A DNA stretch of 64,000 nucleotides from Lepus europaeus. Taxonomy: Eukaryota > Chordata > Mammalia > Lagomorpha > Leporidae. The stretch covers positions 35,683,885 to 35,747,884 of the forward strand of contig NC_084844.1 in assembly GCF_033115175.1 (NCBI RefSeq), written 5' to 3'. The translations under genes were made by a program, and so were the position numbers. This document shows, piece by piece, positions 1 to 11,460 of the stretch (its first letter is position 1; each line of letters starts with the position of its first letter). The notes under the pieces are model-generated. The model had not been told where the DNA came from. It saw only the letters and a program-made list of their open reading frames with translations, and did not search any database.

Positions 1-29
1 GCTTATTTTACATTTAGGGAAACCAAGGT

Positions 30-380
30 TTTTTTTTTTTTTTTTTTTTTTGACAGGCAGAGTGGACAGTGAGAGAGAGAGACAGAGAGAAAGGTCTTCC
101 TTTGCCATTGGTTCACCCTCCAATGGCCGCCGCTGCTTGCGCGTTGTGGCCGGTGTACCGCGCTGATCCAAAGCCAGGAGCCAGGTGCTTCTCCTGGTCT
201 CCCATGCAGGTGCAGGGCCCAAGGACTTGGGCCATCCTCCACTGCACTCCTGGGCCATAGCAGAGAGCTGGCCTGGAAGAGGGGCAACCGGGACAGAATC
301 CGGTGCCCCAACCAGGACTAGAACCTGGTGTGCTGGCGCCGCAGGTGGAGGATTAGCCTAGTGAGCCACGGCACCGGCGA
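30..380 (-). repeat. CSINE (young subfamily), with TSD
   Basis: A minus-strand copy with an oligo(T) head, GA-rich tract and tRNA-like promoter end. The direct repeat AAACCAAGGT flanks it (20-29 and 381-390), which proves retroposition. Confidence 0.92.
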
Positions 381-837
381 AAACCAAGGTTTAAGGACAT
401 TCAGGCACTTTTCTAAAGCTACACAACTAGGAAGTGGCCTCTTCAGACTTTGGGAATCCAATGGTTTTCAGATATCAGGCCCAGAATCACGAAGTTTAAT
501 GCCGCTGTCACCTTACTGACTGCATGGAGCGTGGCTGTGTGTGATTTGGTTCAGAGGGTCATGGGGGCCACGTGCAGCAGTCCAGAGCAGGGCAGCTGGA
601 ACCATACGCACAGGTAGAATCCTGGACAACCTGCTTAGCCTTCCTGGCCCTCGGTTTCCTCATCCGAAAATGATCCACACGGGAATCATTTACTTCACCG
701 AGGCATTACATATTTAGGAAACATTTGGAACACTGCATGGGCAGTAGATTTACATGAAACAAAGCAACATATGCATCACGGGAGGCCCAGAAGAAACTCA
801 GACAGTGTCAGACAGCTTATTTTAAAAAAATAAAACA

Positions 838-1146
838 GGGCAGGCATTTGGCACAGCGGTTAAAATGCCACTTGGGATGTATACATCCCTTCGCAGAGTG
901 CCTGGGTTTGAGTCAGGTATCCACTTCCCATCCAGATTCCTACTAATGCACACCCTAAGAGGCAACAGGTGATAGCTCAAGTAGTTGGGTCCCTGCCACA
1001 ACATGGACTGAGCTCCAGGTTCCTGGTTTTGGCTGCTGTTATGGGCATTTGTGGGGTGAGCCAGTGGATGGAAAGTCTCTCTGTCTCTGTCTCTCTCTGC
1101 CCTTCAGATAAAATGATAGTAAGTTTAAAAAGTTTTTTTTTTTTTT
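838..1146 (+). repeat. CSINE (older GGGCAGGCATTTGG subfamily)
   Basis: Begins GGGCAGGCATTTGGCACAGC and ends with CT-rich sequence and an A/T tail. It is diverged from the younger copies. Confidence 0.8.
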
Positions 1147-1255
1147 ACATAGTAATGACCAAAAAACCCCACCCAACTGTGGGGAAGGAAAGGAACATCC
1201 AAATCCATGACACCCAAAGACTCTCAAATGGACTGAACATCAAGAGATCATCACC

Positions 1256-1562
1256 AGGGCGTAAGAGGCTAAGCCTCTGCTTGCAGCACTGGTGTCCCAT
1301 ATGTCCACCGGTTTGTGTCCTGGCTGCTCATCTTCCAACCCAGCTCTCTGCTAATGGGTGGGACAGCAGTGGAAAATGGCCCAAGTGCTTGGGTCCCTGC
1401 ACTCACTTGGGAGACCCAAGAGAAGTTCTTGGCCCCTGGCTTTGAACTGGCCCAGCTCCAGCTGTTGTGGCCATTTGGGGGGAGTAAACCAGCAGATGGA
1501 AGATCTTTCTCTCAGTCCTTCTCTGTCTATAACTCTCTCTCTCAAATAAATAAATAAAATAT
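1256..1562 (+). repeat. CSINE
   Basis: A plus-strand copy with the CATCCCATATG-like segment, CT-rich tract and AAATAAATAAA tail. It leads directly into a purine microsatellite. Confidence 0.85.
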
Positions 1563-1698
1563 TAAGAAAGAAAGAAAGAGAGAGAGAGAGAAAGAAAGAG
1601 AGAGAGAGAGAGAGAAAGGAAGGAAGGAAGGAAGGAAGGAAGGAAGGAAGGAAGGAAGGAAGGAAGGAAGGAAGGAAGGGAAAGGAAGAAAGAAATCA
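1563..1698 (+). repeat. Purine microsatellite (GAAA)n(GA)n(GGAA)n
   Basis: An almost pure A/G tract that includes about fifteen GGAA units. It grew from the A-rich tail of the preceding CSINE. Confidence 0.9.
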
Positions 1699-2027
1699 TT
1701 ACCAAGATGCATAATGATTAACATTTAAGGTTGCAAGAGAGAAATAACCTGCCCCACAGAGGAAGATCCTCATAAGTCTAGCAGTGGCTTTCTTGGCAGA
1801 AACCTGGAGGGCTAGTAGAGTGTGATGACACATTTAATGTTCGGAAAGAAGAAAGTTACAGCCAAGAATACTTTAGCTGGTAAAGCTGTACTTCAGAAAT
1901 GAAGGAGTGATAGACTTTCCCAGATAAACAAAAGAGTTTATCAGTATTCATCTTCTTTACAGACATGCGAAAGGAAGCTCTTCAGGTTGAAATAAAGGAC
2001 ATGAAGTACCAACATGAAAACACGTGA

Positions 2028-2286
2028 GGGGGCTGGTGACGTGGTGTAGTGGGTTAAGCCACTGCCTATAATGTCAGAATCCCATATGGGTGCTGGTTCG
2101 AGACCCAGTTGCTCCACTTCTGATCCAACTCCCTATTGATGCTCCTGGGAAATCAACAGAAGGTGGCCCAAGTATTTGGCCCTGCACCCATGTGGGAGAC
2201 TCAGAGGAAATTCTGGGCTCCTGGCTTTGACCTGGCACAGCCCCAGCCATTGTGGCCATTTGGTGGGTGAATCTGTAAATGGAAAA

Positions 2287-2322
<36 letters not shown>

Positions 2323-2358
2323 ACTCTGCCTTTCAAATAAATAAATAAATCTTTAAAA
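2028..2358 (+). repeat. CSINE
   Basis: A full plus-strand copy with a long CT dinucleotide run and AAATAAATAAATAAATC tail, inserted in L1. Confidence 0.88.
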
Positions 2359-2402
2359 AAGAAAAAAAGTAAAAAAACCACACATGAAACATTAACAATA
2401 TG

Positions 2403-2707
2403 GGACGGGCACTGCGGCATAGCAGGTAAAGCCACTGCCTGAAGAGCTGGCACCAATTTGAGTCCCCACTGCTCCACTTCCGATCCAGCTCTCTGCTAAT
2501 GGCCTGGGAAAGTAGCAGAAGATGGCCCAAGTGCTTGGGTCCCTGCACCCATGTGGGAGACCCAGAAAAAGCTCCTGGCTCTTGGCTTCGGATCAGCTCA
2601 GTTTCAACCATTGCAGCCATATGGGGCATGAATCAACAGATGAAAGATCTCTCTCTCTCTTTCCATCTTTCTGTGTGTAACTCTGCCTCTCAAAAATAAA
2701 TATTTTT
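2403..2707 (+). repeat. CSINE
   Basis: A plus-strand copy. Its A-rich tail was the target of the next CSINE. Confidence 0.87.
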
Positions 2708-3079
2708 GCTGGTGCCATGGCTCAATAGTCTAATCCTCCGCCTGCAGCGCTGGCACACCGGGTTCTAGTCCCGGTCAGGGCGCCAGATTCTGTCCTGGTT
2801 GCTCTTCTTCCTGTCCAGCTCTCTGCTATGGCCGGGGAGTGCAGTGGAGGATGGCCCAAGTACTTGGGCCCTGCACCTGCATGGGAGACCAGGAGAAGCA
2901 CCTGGCTCCTGGCTTCGGATCAGCGCGGTGCGCCAGCCACAATGCGCCGGCTGCAGTGGCCATTGGGGAGTGAACCAACGGCAAAAGGAAGACCTTTCTC
3001 TGTGTCTCTCTCTCTCACTGTCCACTCTGCCTGTCAAAAAAAAATAATTAATTAAAAAATAAATATTTAAAAAAAAAGA
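2708..3079 (+). repeat. CSINE (young subfamily) nested in the tail of the previous copy
   Basis: Shows the younger B-box form GGTTCTAGTCCCGGT and the CTGTCAAAAA ending. AATAAATATTT-like target copies lie on both sides (about 2695 and 3058). Confidence 0.85.
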
Positions 3080-3166
3080 AAAAAGGGATCAAGGTATAAT
3101 ACTACAAAAATCATCAAATCACAAAAGGAGATAGGAAGATGGAAAAGAATTACAGAAATCAGAACA

Positions 3167-3470
3167 TTGGGGCCAGTGCTGTGGCATAGTGGGTAAAGGC
3201 ATCCAATATGGGTGCTAGTTGGAGTCCCAGCTGCTCCACTTCCAATCCAACTCTCTGCTATGGCCTGGGAAAGCAGTAGAAGATGACCCAATTCCTTGGA
3301 CCCCTGCACTCATGTGGAAGACCCACATGTGGCTTCAGATTGGCACAGCTGCAGCTGTTGCAGCCAACTGAGGAGTGAACCAGTGGATGGAAGACCTCTC
3401 TCTCTCTCTCTCTCTCTGCCTCTCCTTCTCTGTGTAACTCTTTCAGATAAATAAATAAATTAAAAAAAAA
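3167..3470 (+). repeat. CSINE with TSD
   Basis: Flanked by the perfect direct repeat GAAATCAGAACA (3155-3166 and 3471-3482). Confidence 0.92.
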
Positions 3471-3775
3471 GAAATCAGAACACAATTAACAAAATGGCAA
3501 TTGTATCTATCAATAATTAGTTTAAGTATAAATGGATTAAATTCTCTAATCAAAAGGCATAGGGGCTGAATGAATTTAAAAAACAAGATCCAAGTATATG
3601 CTCCCTACAAGAGACTAATTTTCGTTTTAGGGACACAAATATACTGCAAGTAAGGGGCTGGAGAAAGCTATTCCATACAAAGAGTAATTAAAAGAGAGTA
3701 GAAATAGCCATAATTAGATGAAATAGACTTAAGCCAAAAACTATGACAAGAGACAAATAATATCATTATGTAATG

Positions 3776-4105
3776 GAGCCGGTGCTGTGGTGTAGCAGGT
3801 AAAGCCACTGACTACAGTGCTGGCATCCCATTTGGGTGCTGGTTCAAGTCCCAGCTGCTCTACTTCCAATCCAACTCTCTGCTATGGCGTGGGAAAGCAG
3901 TAGAGGATGGCCCAAGTCCTTGGGCCCCTGCACCCGTGTGGGAGACCCAGAAGAAGATCCTGGCTCCTGGCTTTGGATCAGCCCAGCTCCAGCCATTGCG
4001 GCCATTGGGGAGTGAACCAGCGGATTGGAAGACCTCTCTCTCTGCCTTTCCTTCTCTCTCTGTGTAACTCTGACTTTCAAATGAAAATAAATAAATCTTT
4101 AAAAA
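3776..4105 (+). repeat. CSINE with TSD
   Basis: Flanked by ATCATTATGTAATG (3762-3775) and ATCACTATGTAATG (4106-4119), one mismatch. Confidence 0.92.
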
Positions 4106-4634
4106 ATCACTATGTAATGATAAAGGGGTCAAATCATCAAGAAGATATAACAATTGTGAATATATATACATACAACATTGGAACACCCAGAATATCTAAA
4201 GCAAATCATTATAAAACTAAAAGTAAAAATATACAGTAATGCAATACTATTAGGCAACTTCAACACCAATCAATGTTGGCAAGATCATCCAGATGGAAAA
4301 ATCAATAATGAAACAATCCTCAATGAAATACTAGTAAACTGAACTCAGCAGCACATTAAAAGGATATACCATGATCAAGTGGTATTTGTCCCTGGGATGC
4401 AAGGATGGCTCAACATACACAAAACAAGAAATGTGATGCACCACATTAGCAGAATGAAGGGTAAAAATCTCATGATCATCTTAATAGATGCAGAAAAAGA
4501 ATCTGACAAAACTCAATATTGTTTTCCACTAAAAACTTTTAACAAATTGGGTATGGCAAGAATGTACCTTAACATAATAAATGCCATATATAATAATGCC
4601 CCAGCTGATATTGTACTCAATGGAGGAAAGTTGG

Positions 4635-4995
4635 GAGGCTGGCATTGCGGTGTAGTGGGTAAAGCACATTCTGCAGCACCAGCATCCCATATGGGTGCTG
4701 GTTCAGGTCCCAGATGCTCTGCTTCTGATCCAGCTCCCTGGATTGCACCTGGGAGGGAAGTGGAGGATGGCCCGAAGCACTTGGTGCCCTACTACCCATG
4801 TGGGAGACCCAGATGAAGCTCCTGGCTTCTGGTTTCAGCATGGCCCAATCCTGGTTACTGCAGCCATTTGGGGAGTCAATCAGTGAATGGACAATTGATC
4901 TCTCCCTCCCTCTCCTTCTCTCTCTCTGCCTCTGCCTCTCCCTCCCTGTAACTCTGCCTTTCAAACAAATAAATAAATCTTTAAAAAAATAAAGA
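4635..4995 (+). repeat. CSINE
   Basis: A plus-strand copy that interrupts the L1 reverse-transcriptase region. Confidence 0.88.
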
Positions 4996-5290
4996 AAGAA
5001 AAGCTGTAAGTTTTTACTCTAAGATCAGACACAAAAAAGGGTGCCCATTCTTGTCAATGTTATTCCAAATAGTACTGGAAGTCCTAACCAAAGTAATTAG
5101 GAAAAAAAAGTAAAGTAAAGAAAGAAAGGAATGAAAAGAATTCAGAAAGGAAGAAATTAAATTGTCTCTAGAGAGGACATGATTATATGATCTTATATAT
5201 AGAAAACCCCAAGGACTCCAGCCCCCACCAAAAAATCTATTAGAACTAATTAATTCAGGAAAACTTTAACACATAAAAGTTGTAGTTCCA

Positions 5291-5662
5291 AGCCGGCGCC
5301 GCGGCTCACTAGGCTAATCCTCCGCCTTGTGGCACCGGCACACCGGGTTCTAGTCCCGGTTGGGGCACTGGATTCTGTCCCGGTTGCCCCTCTTCCAGGC
5401 CAGCTCTCTGCTGTGGCCAGGGAGTGCAGTGGAGGATGGCCCAAGTCCTTAGGCCCTGCACCCCATGGGAGACCAGGAGAAGCACCTGGCTCCTGCCATC
5501 GGATCAGCGCGGTGCGCCGGCCGCAGCGCGCCTACCGCAGTGGCCATTGGAGGGTGAACCAATGGCAAAGGAAGACCTTTCTCTCTGTCTCTCTCTCACT
5601 GTCCACTCTGCCTGTCAAAAAATAAAAATAAAAAAAATAAAAAAATTTTTTAAAAATTTAAA
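5291..5662 (+). repeat. CSINE (young subfamily) with TSD
   Basis: A GC-rich young copy flanked by AAAAGTTGTAGTTCCA (5275-5290) and the same with one change (5663-5678). Confidence 0.93.
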
Positions 5663-6100
5663 AAAAGTTGCAGTTCCATACCTGAGCAGTGAAGAATCCA
5701 AAAAGGAAATAAAGAAAACAATGTCATCTCCAATAGCATCAAAAAGAACAAAATACTTATAAATAAATTCAACCTTAGAAGTAAAACACCCATATTCTGG
5801 AAACTACAAAGCATTCATAAAAGAAGATTAAGACACAAATAAGTGGAAAGATATGCCATGCATTAGAAGATTTAACATTGTTAGATTGTCCATACTAACA
5901 AAGCTATCTACAGAGTCAATGTAATCCCACTGAAACTTTAATAACATTTTTCACAAAAATAGAAAAAGCATCCCCAAATTCATTAGAACACAAAAGAGCC
6001 TGAATAGCCAAAGCACTTCTGAAAAAGGACAACCCTAGAGGCATCTCACTCCCTGATCTCAAACTGCATTAAGTTATGTTAGTCAAAACAATATGACACC

Positions 6101-6455
6101 GGGGCCAGCACTGTGGCATGGCAGGTGAAGACACTGCCTACAGTGCTGGCATTCTATGGGGGCACCAGTTAGAGTCCTGGTTGCTCCACTTCTGATCCAG
6201 CTCCCTGCTAATGGGCCTGGGAAAGCAGCAGAAGACGGCCCAAGAGCCTGGGCTCCTGTCACCCATGTAGGAGACCTGATTGGAGTTCCAGGCTCCTGGC
6301 TTTGGCCCGGCCCTGGCTACTGTTGTCTTTTGGTCTTTGGGGGAGTGAACCAGTGAATGAAAGACCCCTCCCTCCCTTTCTGTCTCTCTCTGTCTCGCTG
6401 TGTCTGTCTCTCTCTCTCTACTTCTCTTTCTCTCTTTGTAATTCTGGCTTTCAAA
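6101..6455 (+). repeat. CSINE, plus-strand arm of an inverted pair
   Basis: Starts GGGGCCAGCACTGTGGC and stops abruptly within TTTCAAAT without an A-tail, directly abutting an opposite-strand copy. Confidence 0.85.
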
Positions 6456-6677
6456 TGACCACAATGGCTGGGGCTGGGCCAATCTGAAGCCAGGAGCCAG
6501 GAGCTCCCGTGTGTGGGTGCAGGGGCCCAAATGCTTGGGCCGTCCACCATTGCTTTCCCAGGTGCATTAGCAGGAAGCTGCATCAGAAGTGGAGCAGCTG
6601 AGACTTAAGCCAGTGCTCATATGGGATGCTGGCACTGCAGGTGGCAACCTTACCCACTATGCCACACTGCTGGCCCC
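6456..6677 (-). repeat. CSINE, minus-strand arm of an inverted pair
   Basis: A partial minus-strand copy that lacks the tail and CT tract. It ends in the tRNA-like 5' end (GCTGGCCCC). Confidence 0.85.
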
Positions 6678-6855
6678 TTACATAAAAATTAACTTGAAAT
6701 GCATTAAAGACTTAAGCCTAAGACCTGAAACCATAAAACTGCTAGAAAAATTGTTGCTATTGGTCTTGGCAACAATGTTTTGGCTATGACACCAAAACCA
6801 CAAACAAAAGCAAAAATAAACAGGTGGGATTCCATCAAACTAAGAAGTTTCTGCA

Positions 6856-7152
6856 GGGCAGGCATTTGGCCTAGGGGTTGAGACATCCACATTGGAGTGC
6901 CTGAATTCAAATCCCAGGTCTGTCCAGGATTCTAGCTTCCTGCTAATGCACACTCGGAAGCATAGCAGGTGATGGCGTAGGGTCCCTGCCACCCTGTGGG
7001 AGACCTGCATTGAGTTCCTAGATTTCACCTTCAACCTGGCTCCGCCCTGGCTATTGCGGGCATCTGGGAAGTGAACCAGCAGATAGGAGCACACACACAC
7101 TCTCTCTCTCTCTCTTTCTGCCTCTTTAATAAATAAATTAATTAAAATTTTC
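6856..7152 (+). repeat. CSINE (older subfamily)
   Basis: Begins GGGCAGGCATTTGGCC and ends AATAAATAAATTAATT, inserted in L1 ORF2. Confidence 0.85.
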
Positions 7153-7273
7153 TGTCTAACAAAGGAACCAAAGTGAAAAAGCAACACAGGGAATGGGAGA
7201 AAATATTTGCAAATAATGTATCTGATAAGGGGTTGCTATATAAACATGACAGGAACTCACACAACTCAATAGC

Positions 7274-7298
7274 AAAAAAAAAAAAAAAAAAAAAAAAA
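7274..7298 (+). repeat. Poly(A) run in L1
   Basis: About 25 consecutive A within the L1 fragment. Confidence 0.9.
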
Positions 7299-7327
7299 CA
7301 ACACACCTGATTTTTAGAAGGTGCAAA

Positions 7328-7645
7328 GTTGCCAGTGTTATGGTACAGCAGATTAGTCTACTGCTTGTGACACTGGCATCCCACGTCAGAGCACTGGTTC
7401 ACGACCTGGATGTTCCACCTCCAATCCAGCTCTCTGCTAATATGTCCAGGAAGCAGCAGATGATGGCTTAAGTACCCGAGCCCCTGCCACCCATGGGGGA
7501 GATCTAGATAGGGTTCCTGACTCCTGGCTTTGGCCTGTCAAGTCCTGGTCATTAAGGCCATTTGGGAAGTGAACCAGAGAATGGAAGATCTCTTTCTCTT
7601 TCCCTCCCTTTCAAACAAATAACATAAATTTAAAAAATTAAAAAG
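7328..7645 (+). repeat. CSINE (diverged)
   Basis: A plus-strand copy with many substitutions that retains the general CSINE order and A-rich tail. Confidence 0.8.
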
Positions 7646-7702
7646 GCACAAAGGACCTGAACATACATTTTTCCAGAGAAGATACAAAAATGGCCAACAG
7701 AT

Positions 7703-8052
7703 GGGCAGGCTTGTCATAGTGGTTAAACCACCACTTCGAGTGCCTGCGTCCCATATGGGAGTGCCTGAATCTGAGTCCCAGCTCTGCTCCGGATTCTAGT
7801 TTCCTGTTGATGTTTACCCTGGGAGGTGGCACATGATAGCCCAAGTTCACGTGCGAGGCAGGAATGGAGTTCCCTGGCTACTGGCTTCAGCCTGGCCCAG
7901 CCCCAACTATTGCAGGCATTTGGGGAGTGAACCAGCAAATAGAAGATCTCTTTCTCTTTCTCTTTCTCTCTCTCTTTCTCGCTCTCGCTCTCGCTCTCGC
8001 CCTCCCTCCCTCCCCCTGAGCCTTTCAAATGAAATTTTTTTAAAAAAAAGGA
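7703..8052 (+). repeat. CSINE (older subfamily)
   Basis: Begins GGGCAGGCTTGTCATAGTGG and carries a long CT/CTCG tract before the A-rich tail. Confidence 0.84.
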
Positions 8053-8150
8053 AAACAACAAATATATGGAAAAGTGTTCAGCATGACTAATCATCAGAGA
8101 TATGCAAATTATAATAATGTGTCACCTCATATTTATTAGAATGGCTATTT

Positions 8151-8491
8151 TTTAAAAGATTTATTTATTAATTTGAAAGCCAGAGTTACAGAAAGACACA
8201 CATGTGCGCACACACACACATACACACACAAAGAAAGAGAGCGAGCGAGCGAGCAAGAGAGATATCTTCCATCCTCTGTTTCATTCCTCAGATGACCACA
8301 TGGCCGGTGCTGGGCCAGGCTGAAACCAGGAGCCAGGAGCTTCATGTGGGTCTCCCTCATGGGTGCAGGGGGCCCAAGCACCTGGTCCATTTTCCACTGT
8401 TTTCCCAGGCCATCAGCCAAGGAAGTGGAGCAGCCAGGACATGTACCAGCGCCCACATGGGATTACCCTCTATGCCACAATGCCAGCTCGG
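8151..8491 (-). repeat. CSINE
   Basis: A minus-strand copy that begins AAAAGATTTATTTATT. It contains an AC/AG-rich expanded tract and ends in CCACAATGCCAGC. Confidence 0.86.
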
Positions 8492-8687
8492 GTTTCTTTC
8501 TTAAAGGTAAGGAGTGCTGGTGGGGGTGTGGAAGGAAAGGAAGCTGCGCACAGGGCTGGTGGAAATTAGGACGCCCACTGAGGCTTCCTCAATTATCACC
8601 ACCAGAGGCGCCACGCGAGCCCAGCAAGCCCTCTCAGGGCGCTTATCAAAAGGAATTGAAATCAGGGTCTTGCGGAGGCACACAGGC

Positions 8688-9065
8688 TGTGGTCTGAATG
8701 CTGCCCCCCCCCCCCCCATCGTGGCGGCCTTGAGAGCTGAGGCCTTTTGGGAAGGGCTTGCATCACGAGGGCTCTGCCCACCGGAATGCACTGGGGCCTG
8801 GAGAAAGAGCAGAGGGAGCCAGCTTCCGGCCCCTGGGCGCCCTGCGGCTCTTCCCTCTCGTGAGGACAGTCCCTCCCACCGTGCGAGGGCCCCTGGTTGG
8901 CGTCATCCATGAAGAGTGGGCCTTCCCCAGACCCTACAGCCTGCTGCTGCCTTGGGCGTGGGCTTTCCTGCCTCCAGAACCCTGAGGAAACAAATTTCTA
9001 TTTTTTATAAATTGCCCAGACTCGGGTGTTTTGTTGCAAGAAGGAGAGCATACGGGCTACCACAG
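8688..9065 (+). mobile_element. Ancient MaLR-type solo LTR (ERVL-MaLR relic) inside L1
   Basis: Begins near GTGGTCTGAATGCTGCCC and ends near TTTATAAATTGCCCAGACTC, the arrangement of MLT/MST LTRs. No internal viral genes are present. It interrupts L1 ORF2, which resumes after it. Heavily diverged. Confidence 0.6.
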
Positions 9066-9480
9066 CCGCACGCCTATGTGTGCTGCTGCAGCATTCACTA
9101 CACGTCCACCAGCAGAGGAGCAGGCGGGGGAAACATGTGCATACGTATACACAGGAAAAGCAGAAAACCCGCCTGGAAAGACGAAAATCTGGCCACCCGC
9201 GACACACGGAGACACTTGAGGGGCATATGCTAAGTGAAATGAACCAGGCACAAAGAGGGAACTGCTGTGTGCTCTCACTTGAATACATCTCAAGTAGTCA
9301 AACGCAGCAGCAGAGAGCAGAACGGTGCCTACCAGGGTCTAAATCAAGGGGGAAATGCTCAGGGGGCGCATGGCTCGGTTAGGCAAGGTGGGCAAGTTCG
9401 GGTGCTCTCATGTGGAGCACGACGGCTTTAGGTAACAAGAATGTTCTGTGCAGGCGAAATCCCTAAAAGAATAGGTCCTG

Positions 9481-9805
9481 AAGCGAGCGCTGTGGCGGCA
9501 GAAAGTTTAGCTTCCGCCTGCAGTGCCAGCATCCCATATGGGCGCTGGTTTGAATCCCAGCTGCTCCACTTGTGACCCAGCTCCCCGCTAATGCACCTGG
9601 AAAAGCAGCAGTCCTTGAGACTCTGCACCCACGTAGGAGACCTAGAGGAAGCTCCTGGCTCCTGGCTTTGGCCTGGCCCAGCTGTGGCCATAGTGGCTAT
9701 TTAGGGGGTGTACTAGCAGATAGAGGATCTTTCTCTCTCCCTCTCTTCTCTTCTCTCTCTGTATCTCTGCCTTTCCAATAAATAAATCAATCTTTACTTT
9801 AAAAA
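9481..9805 (+). repeat. CSINE
   Basis: A plus-strand copy inserted in the L1 3' end. It is followed by an A/G homopolymer tract (9799-9818). Confidence 0.86.
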
Positions 9806-10031
9806 GGGGGGGGGGGGTAGACCAAGATTGAAAAAAGAGACAGAAAACGTAGGTCCTAATATTCTCCCCACCAGGAGCAACAAGGGGCACCCTGTTAGGT
9901 GGCGGATATGGTAATTAGCTCTATTACAGTGACTACTTCACGACATCTATCAAACCATCAAGTTGTGTACCTTAAACACACACAATTTTTACAAGATGAA
10001 AGTTTACAAGACTAGGGATAACAACAGGTAG

Positions 10032-10365
10032 CAGGGTGGGCATTTGATACAGGAGTTAAGGTTTGGAGCTCCCTCATCCCATTTCAGTGTCTGGAGCAAG
10101 ACCTGGCTACTCCATTTCTAATCCACTTCCTGCCAGTGCACACCCTGGGATGCAGCAGGTGATGGATCAAGCAGCTGGGTCCCTGCCACCCTGTGTGAGA
10201 CTCAGATGGAGTCACTGTCTCCTGGCTTTGACTTGGCCCAGTCCCTGACATTGCCGGCATTTAGGGAGTGAACCAGCAGACAGAAGATCTATTCTCTGTG
10301 TCTCTTTCTCTGTTTCTCTCTCTCCCTCTCTCTATTTCAAATAGAAACAAAACCAACTAATTTTA
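10032..10365 (+). repeat. CSINE (older subfamily)
   Basis: Begins CAGGGTGGGCATTTGATAC and ends TATTTCAAATAGAAAC. Confidence 0.82.
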
Positions 10366-10379
10366 AAAGAACAGAATTA

Positions 10380-10714
10380 GAGGCCAGTGCTGTGGCATAC
10401 TGGGTAGAACCGCCGCCTACAGTGCCGGCATCCCATACGGGTGCCAGTTCAAGTCCTGGCTGCTCTACTTCTGATCCAGCTCTCAACTATGGCCTGGGAA
10501 AGCAGTAGAAGATGGCCCAAGTGCTTGGGCCCCCGCATCCGCGTGGAAGACCCAGAAAAGGATCCTGGCTCCTGGCTTCAGATCAACTCAGCTCCAGCCA
10601 TTGTAGCCATTTGGGGAGTGAACCATTGGAAGGAAGGCCTCTCTCTCTCTCTCTCCCTCTCTCCCTCTCTGTAACTCTGCCTTTTAAATAAATAAATAAA
10701 ACTTTTAAAAAGAG
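10380..10714 (+). repeat. CSINE with TSD
   Basis: Flanked by the perfect repeat AGAACAGAATTA (10368-10379 and 10715-10726). Confidence 0.92.
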
Positions 10715-11384
10715 AGAACAGAATTATATTTTAAAAGCAAATAAATAAAATTTAAAAGAACAGGAAATGCCTACCCTAATTACATTGAACAAACTCATCT
10801 TCTACCAGTTCCACTGTCAGAATAAATGAAATTTTTAATTTTTGTGAATTCTTTTCTTTTTCCTTTTAATTTTACAGCCTTTTGAAAATAAGAAACAAAA
10901 CTGATCCAGGGGTGAAAAAGCCAATCATCAGTCATCACATCTTCAGATGAGAGTTATCTGATTATCACCGTCTCTGTACAATTAAGCATAGGTGCCCAGT
11001 TTCTGTCATTTTTCAGGGTTTCCTTTTTCTCTCCATAATTAACATTAGTTTATTACTTGTTTTCTTGCCTATTGGTAAGAGCAAAGAATTGGAACAGCTA
11101 AATGTCAAGTGATTTTATGGGGTTACTTAGATAAATTACGGCCACTTACCAAACTGTATGTGTGGTGTAATCCAAGCCTTATAAAAAATTAATTACACCT
11201 CTGCAGGGATCCACAGCAAGGTGTGCCCAGGAGTTGTCTGGAAGGGGGCAGGGTGCCCTTTGTTCTTCTTTGGCTTGTGTTTTTCTTTGGCTCATTTGTA
11301 AATTTTTCTGTAATAAATGCATATTGTTATTTTAATAAGGAATATACAAACAAGGATGCTCATGATAAAAAAAAATAGCTAACA

Positions 11385-11460
11385 TTAAACACTTACAAAT
11401 GCCAGTGTTCAAAATACTTGGTATAAATTCCCTTACTGAATGCAACACTGTTGTCCACTT
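11385..11460 (+). repeat. MIR-like relic
   Basis: Resembles the MIR segment with CACTTAC..GCCAGTGTTC and CCCTTACTGAATGC. Highly diverged. Confidence 0.4.

Larger units (their letters stand above)
1150..10020 (+). mobile_element. Old L1 retrotransposon, fragmented by nested insertions
   Basis: Segments between the CSINEs read in order along one plus-strand L1. An ORF1-end-like part lies at 1.15-1.25 and 1.70-2.02 kb. An ORF2 endonuclease-like part lies at 3.48-3.77 kb. Reverse-transcriptase sequence ([22 protein letters not shown]) lies at 4.34-4.63 kb. Later ORF2 parts are at 5.0-6.1, 6.68-6.85, 7.15-7.33, 7.65-7.70, 8.05-8.15 and 8.50-8.69 kb. The 3' end is at 9.08-9.48 and 9.82-10.02 kb. 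The active-site part of RT appears deleted between about 4.26 and 4.34 kb. Many stops are present, so the element is dead. Confidence 0.8.

Noticed and set aside
4379-4632. Frame with reverse-transcriptase similarity as a gene
   Set aside because: It is a fragment of a dead L1 ORF2 with a CSINE inserted.
8145-8504. Frames over CSINE arms, here and throughout the first 18 kb
   Set aside because: They recur because the same SINE is repeated; they are not genes.
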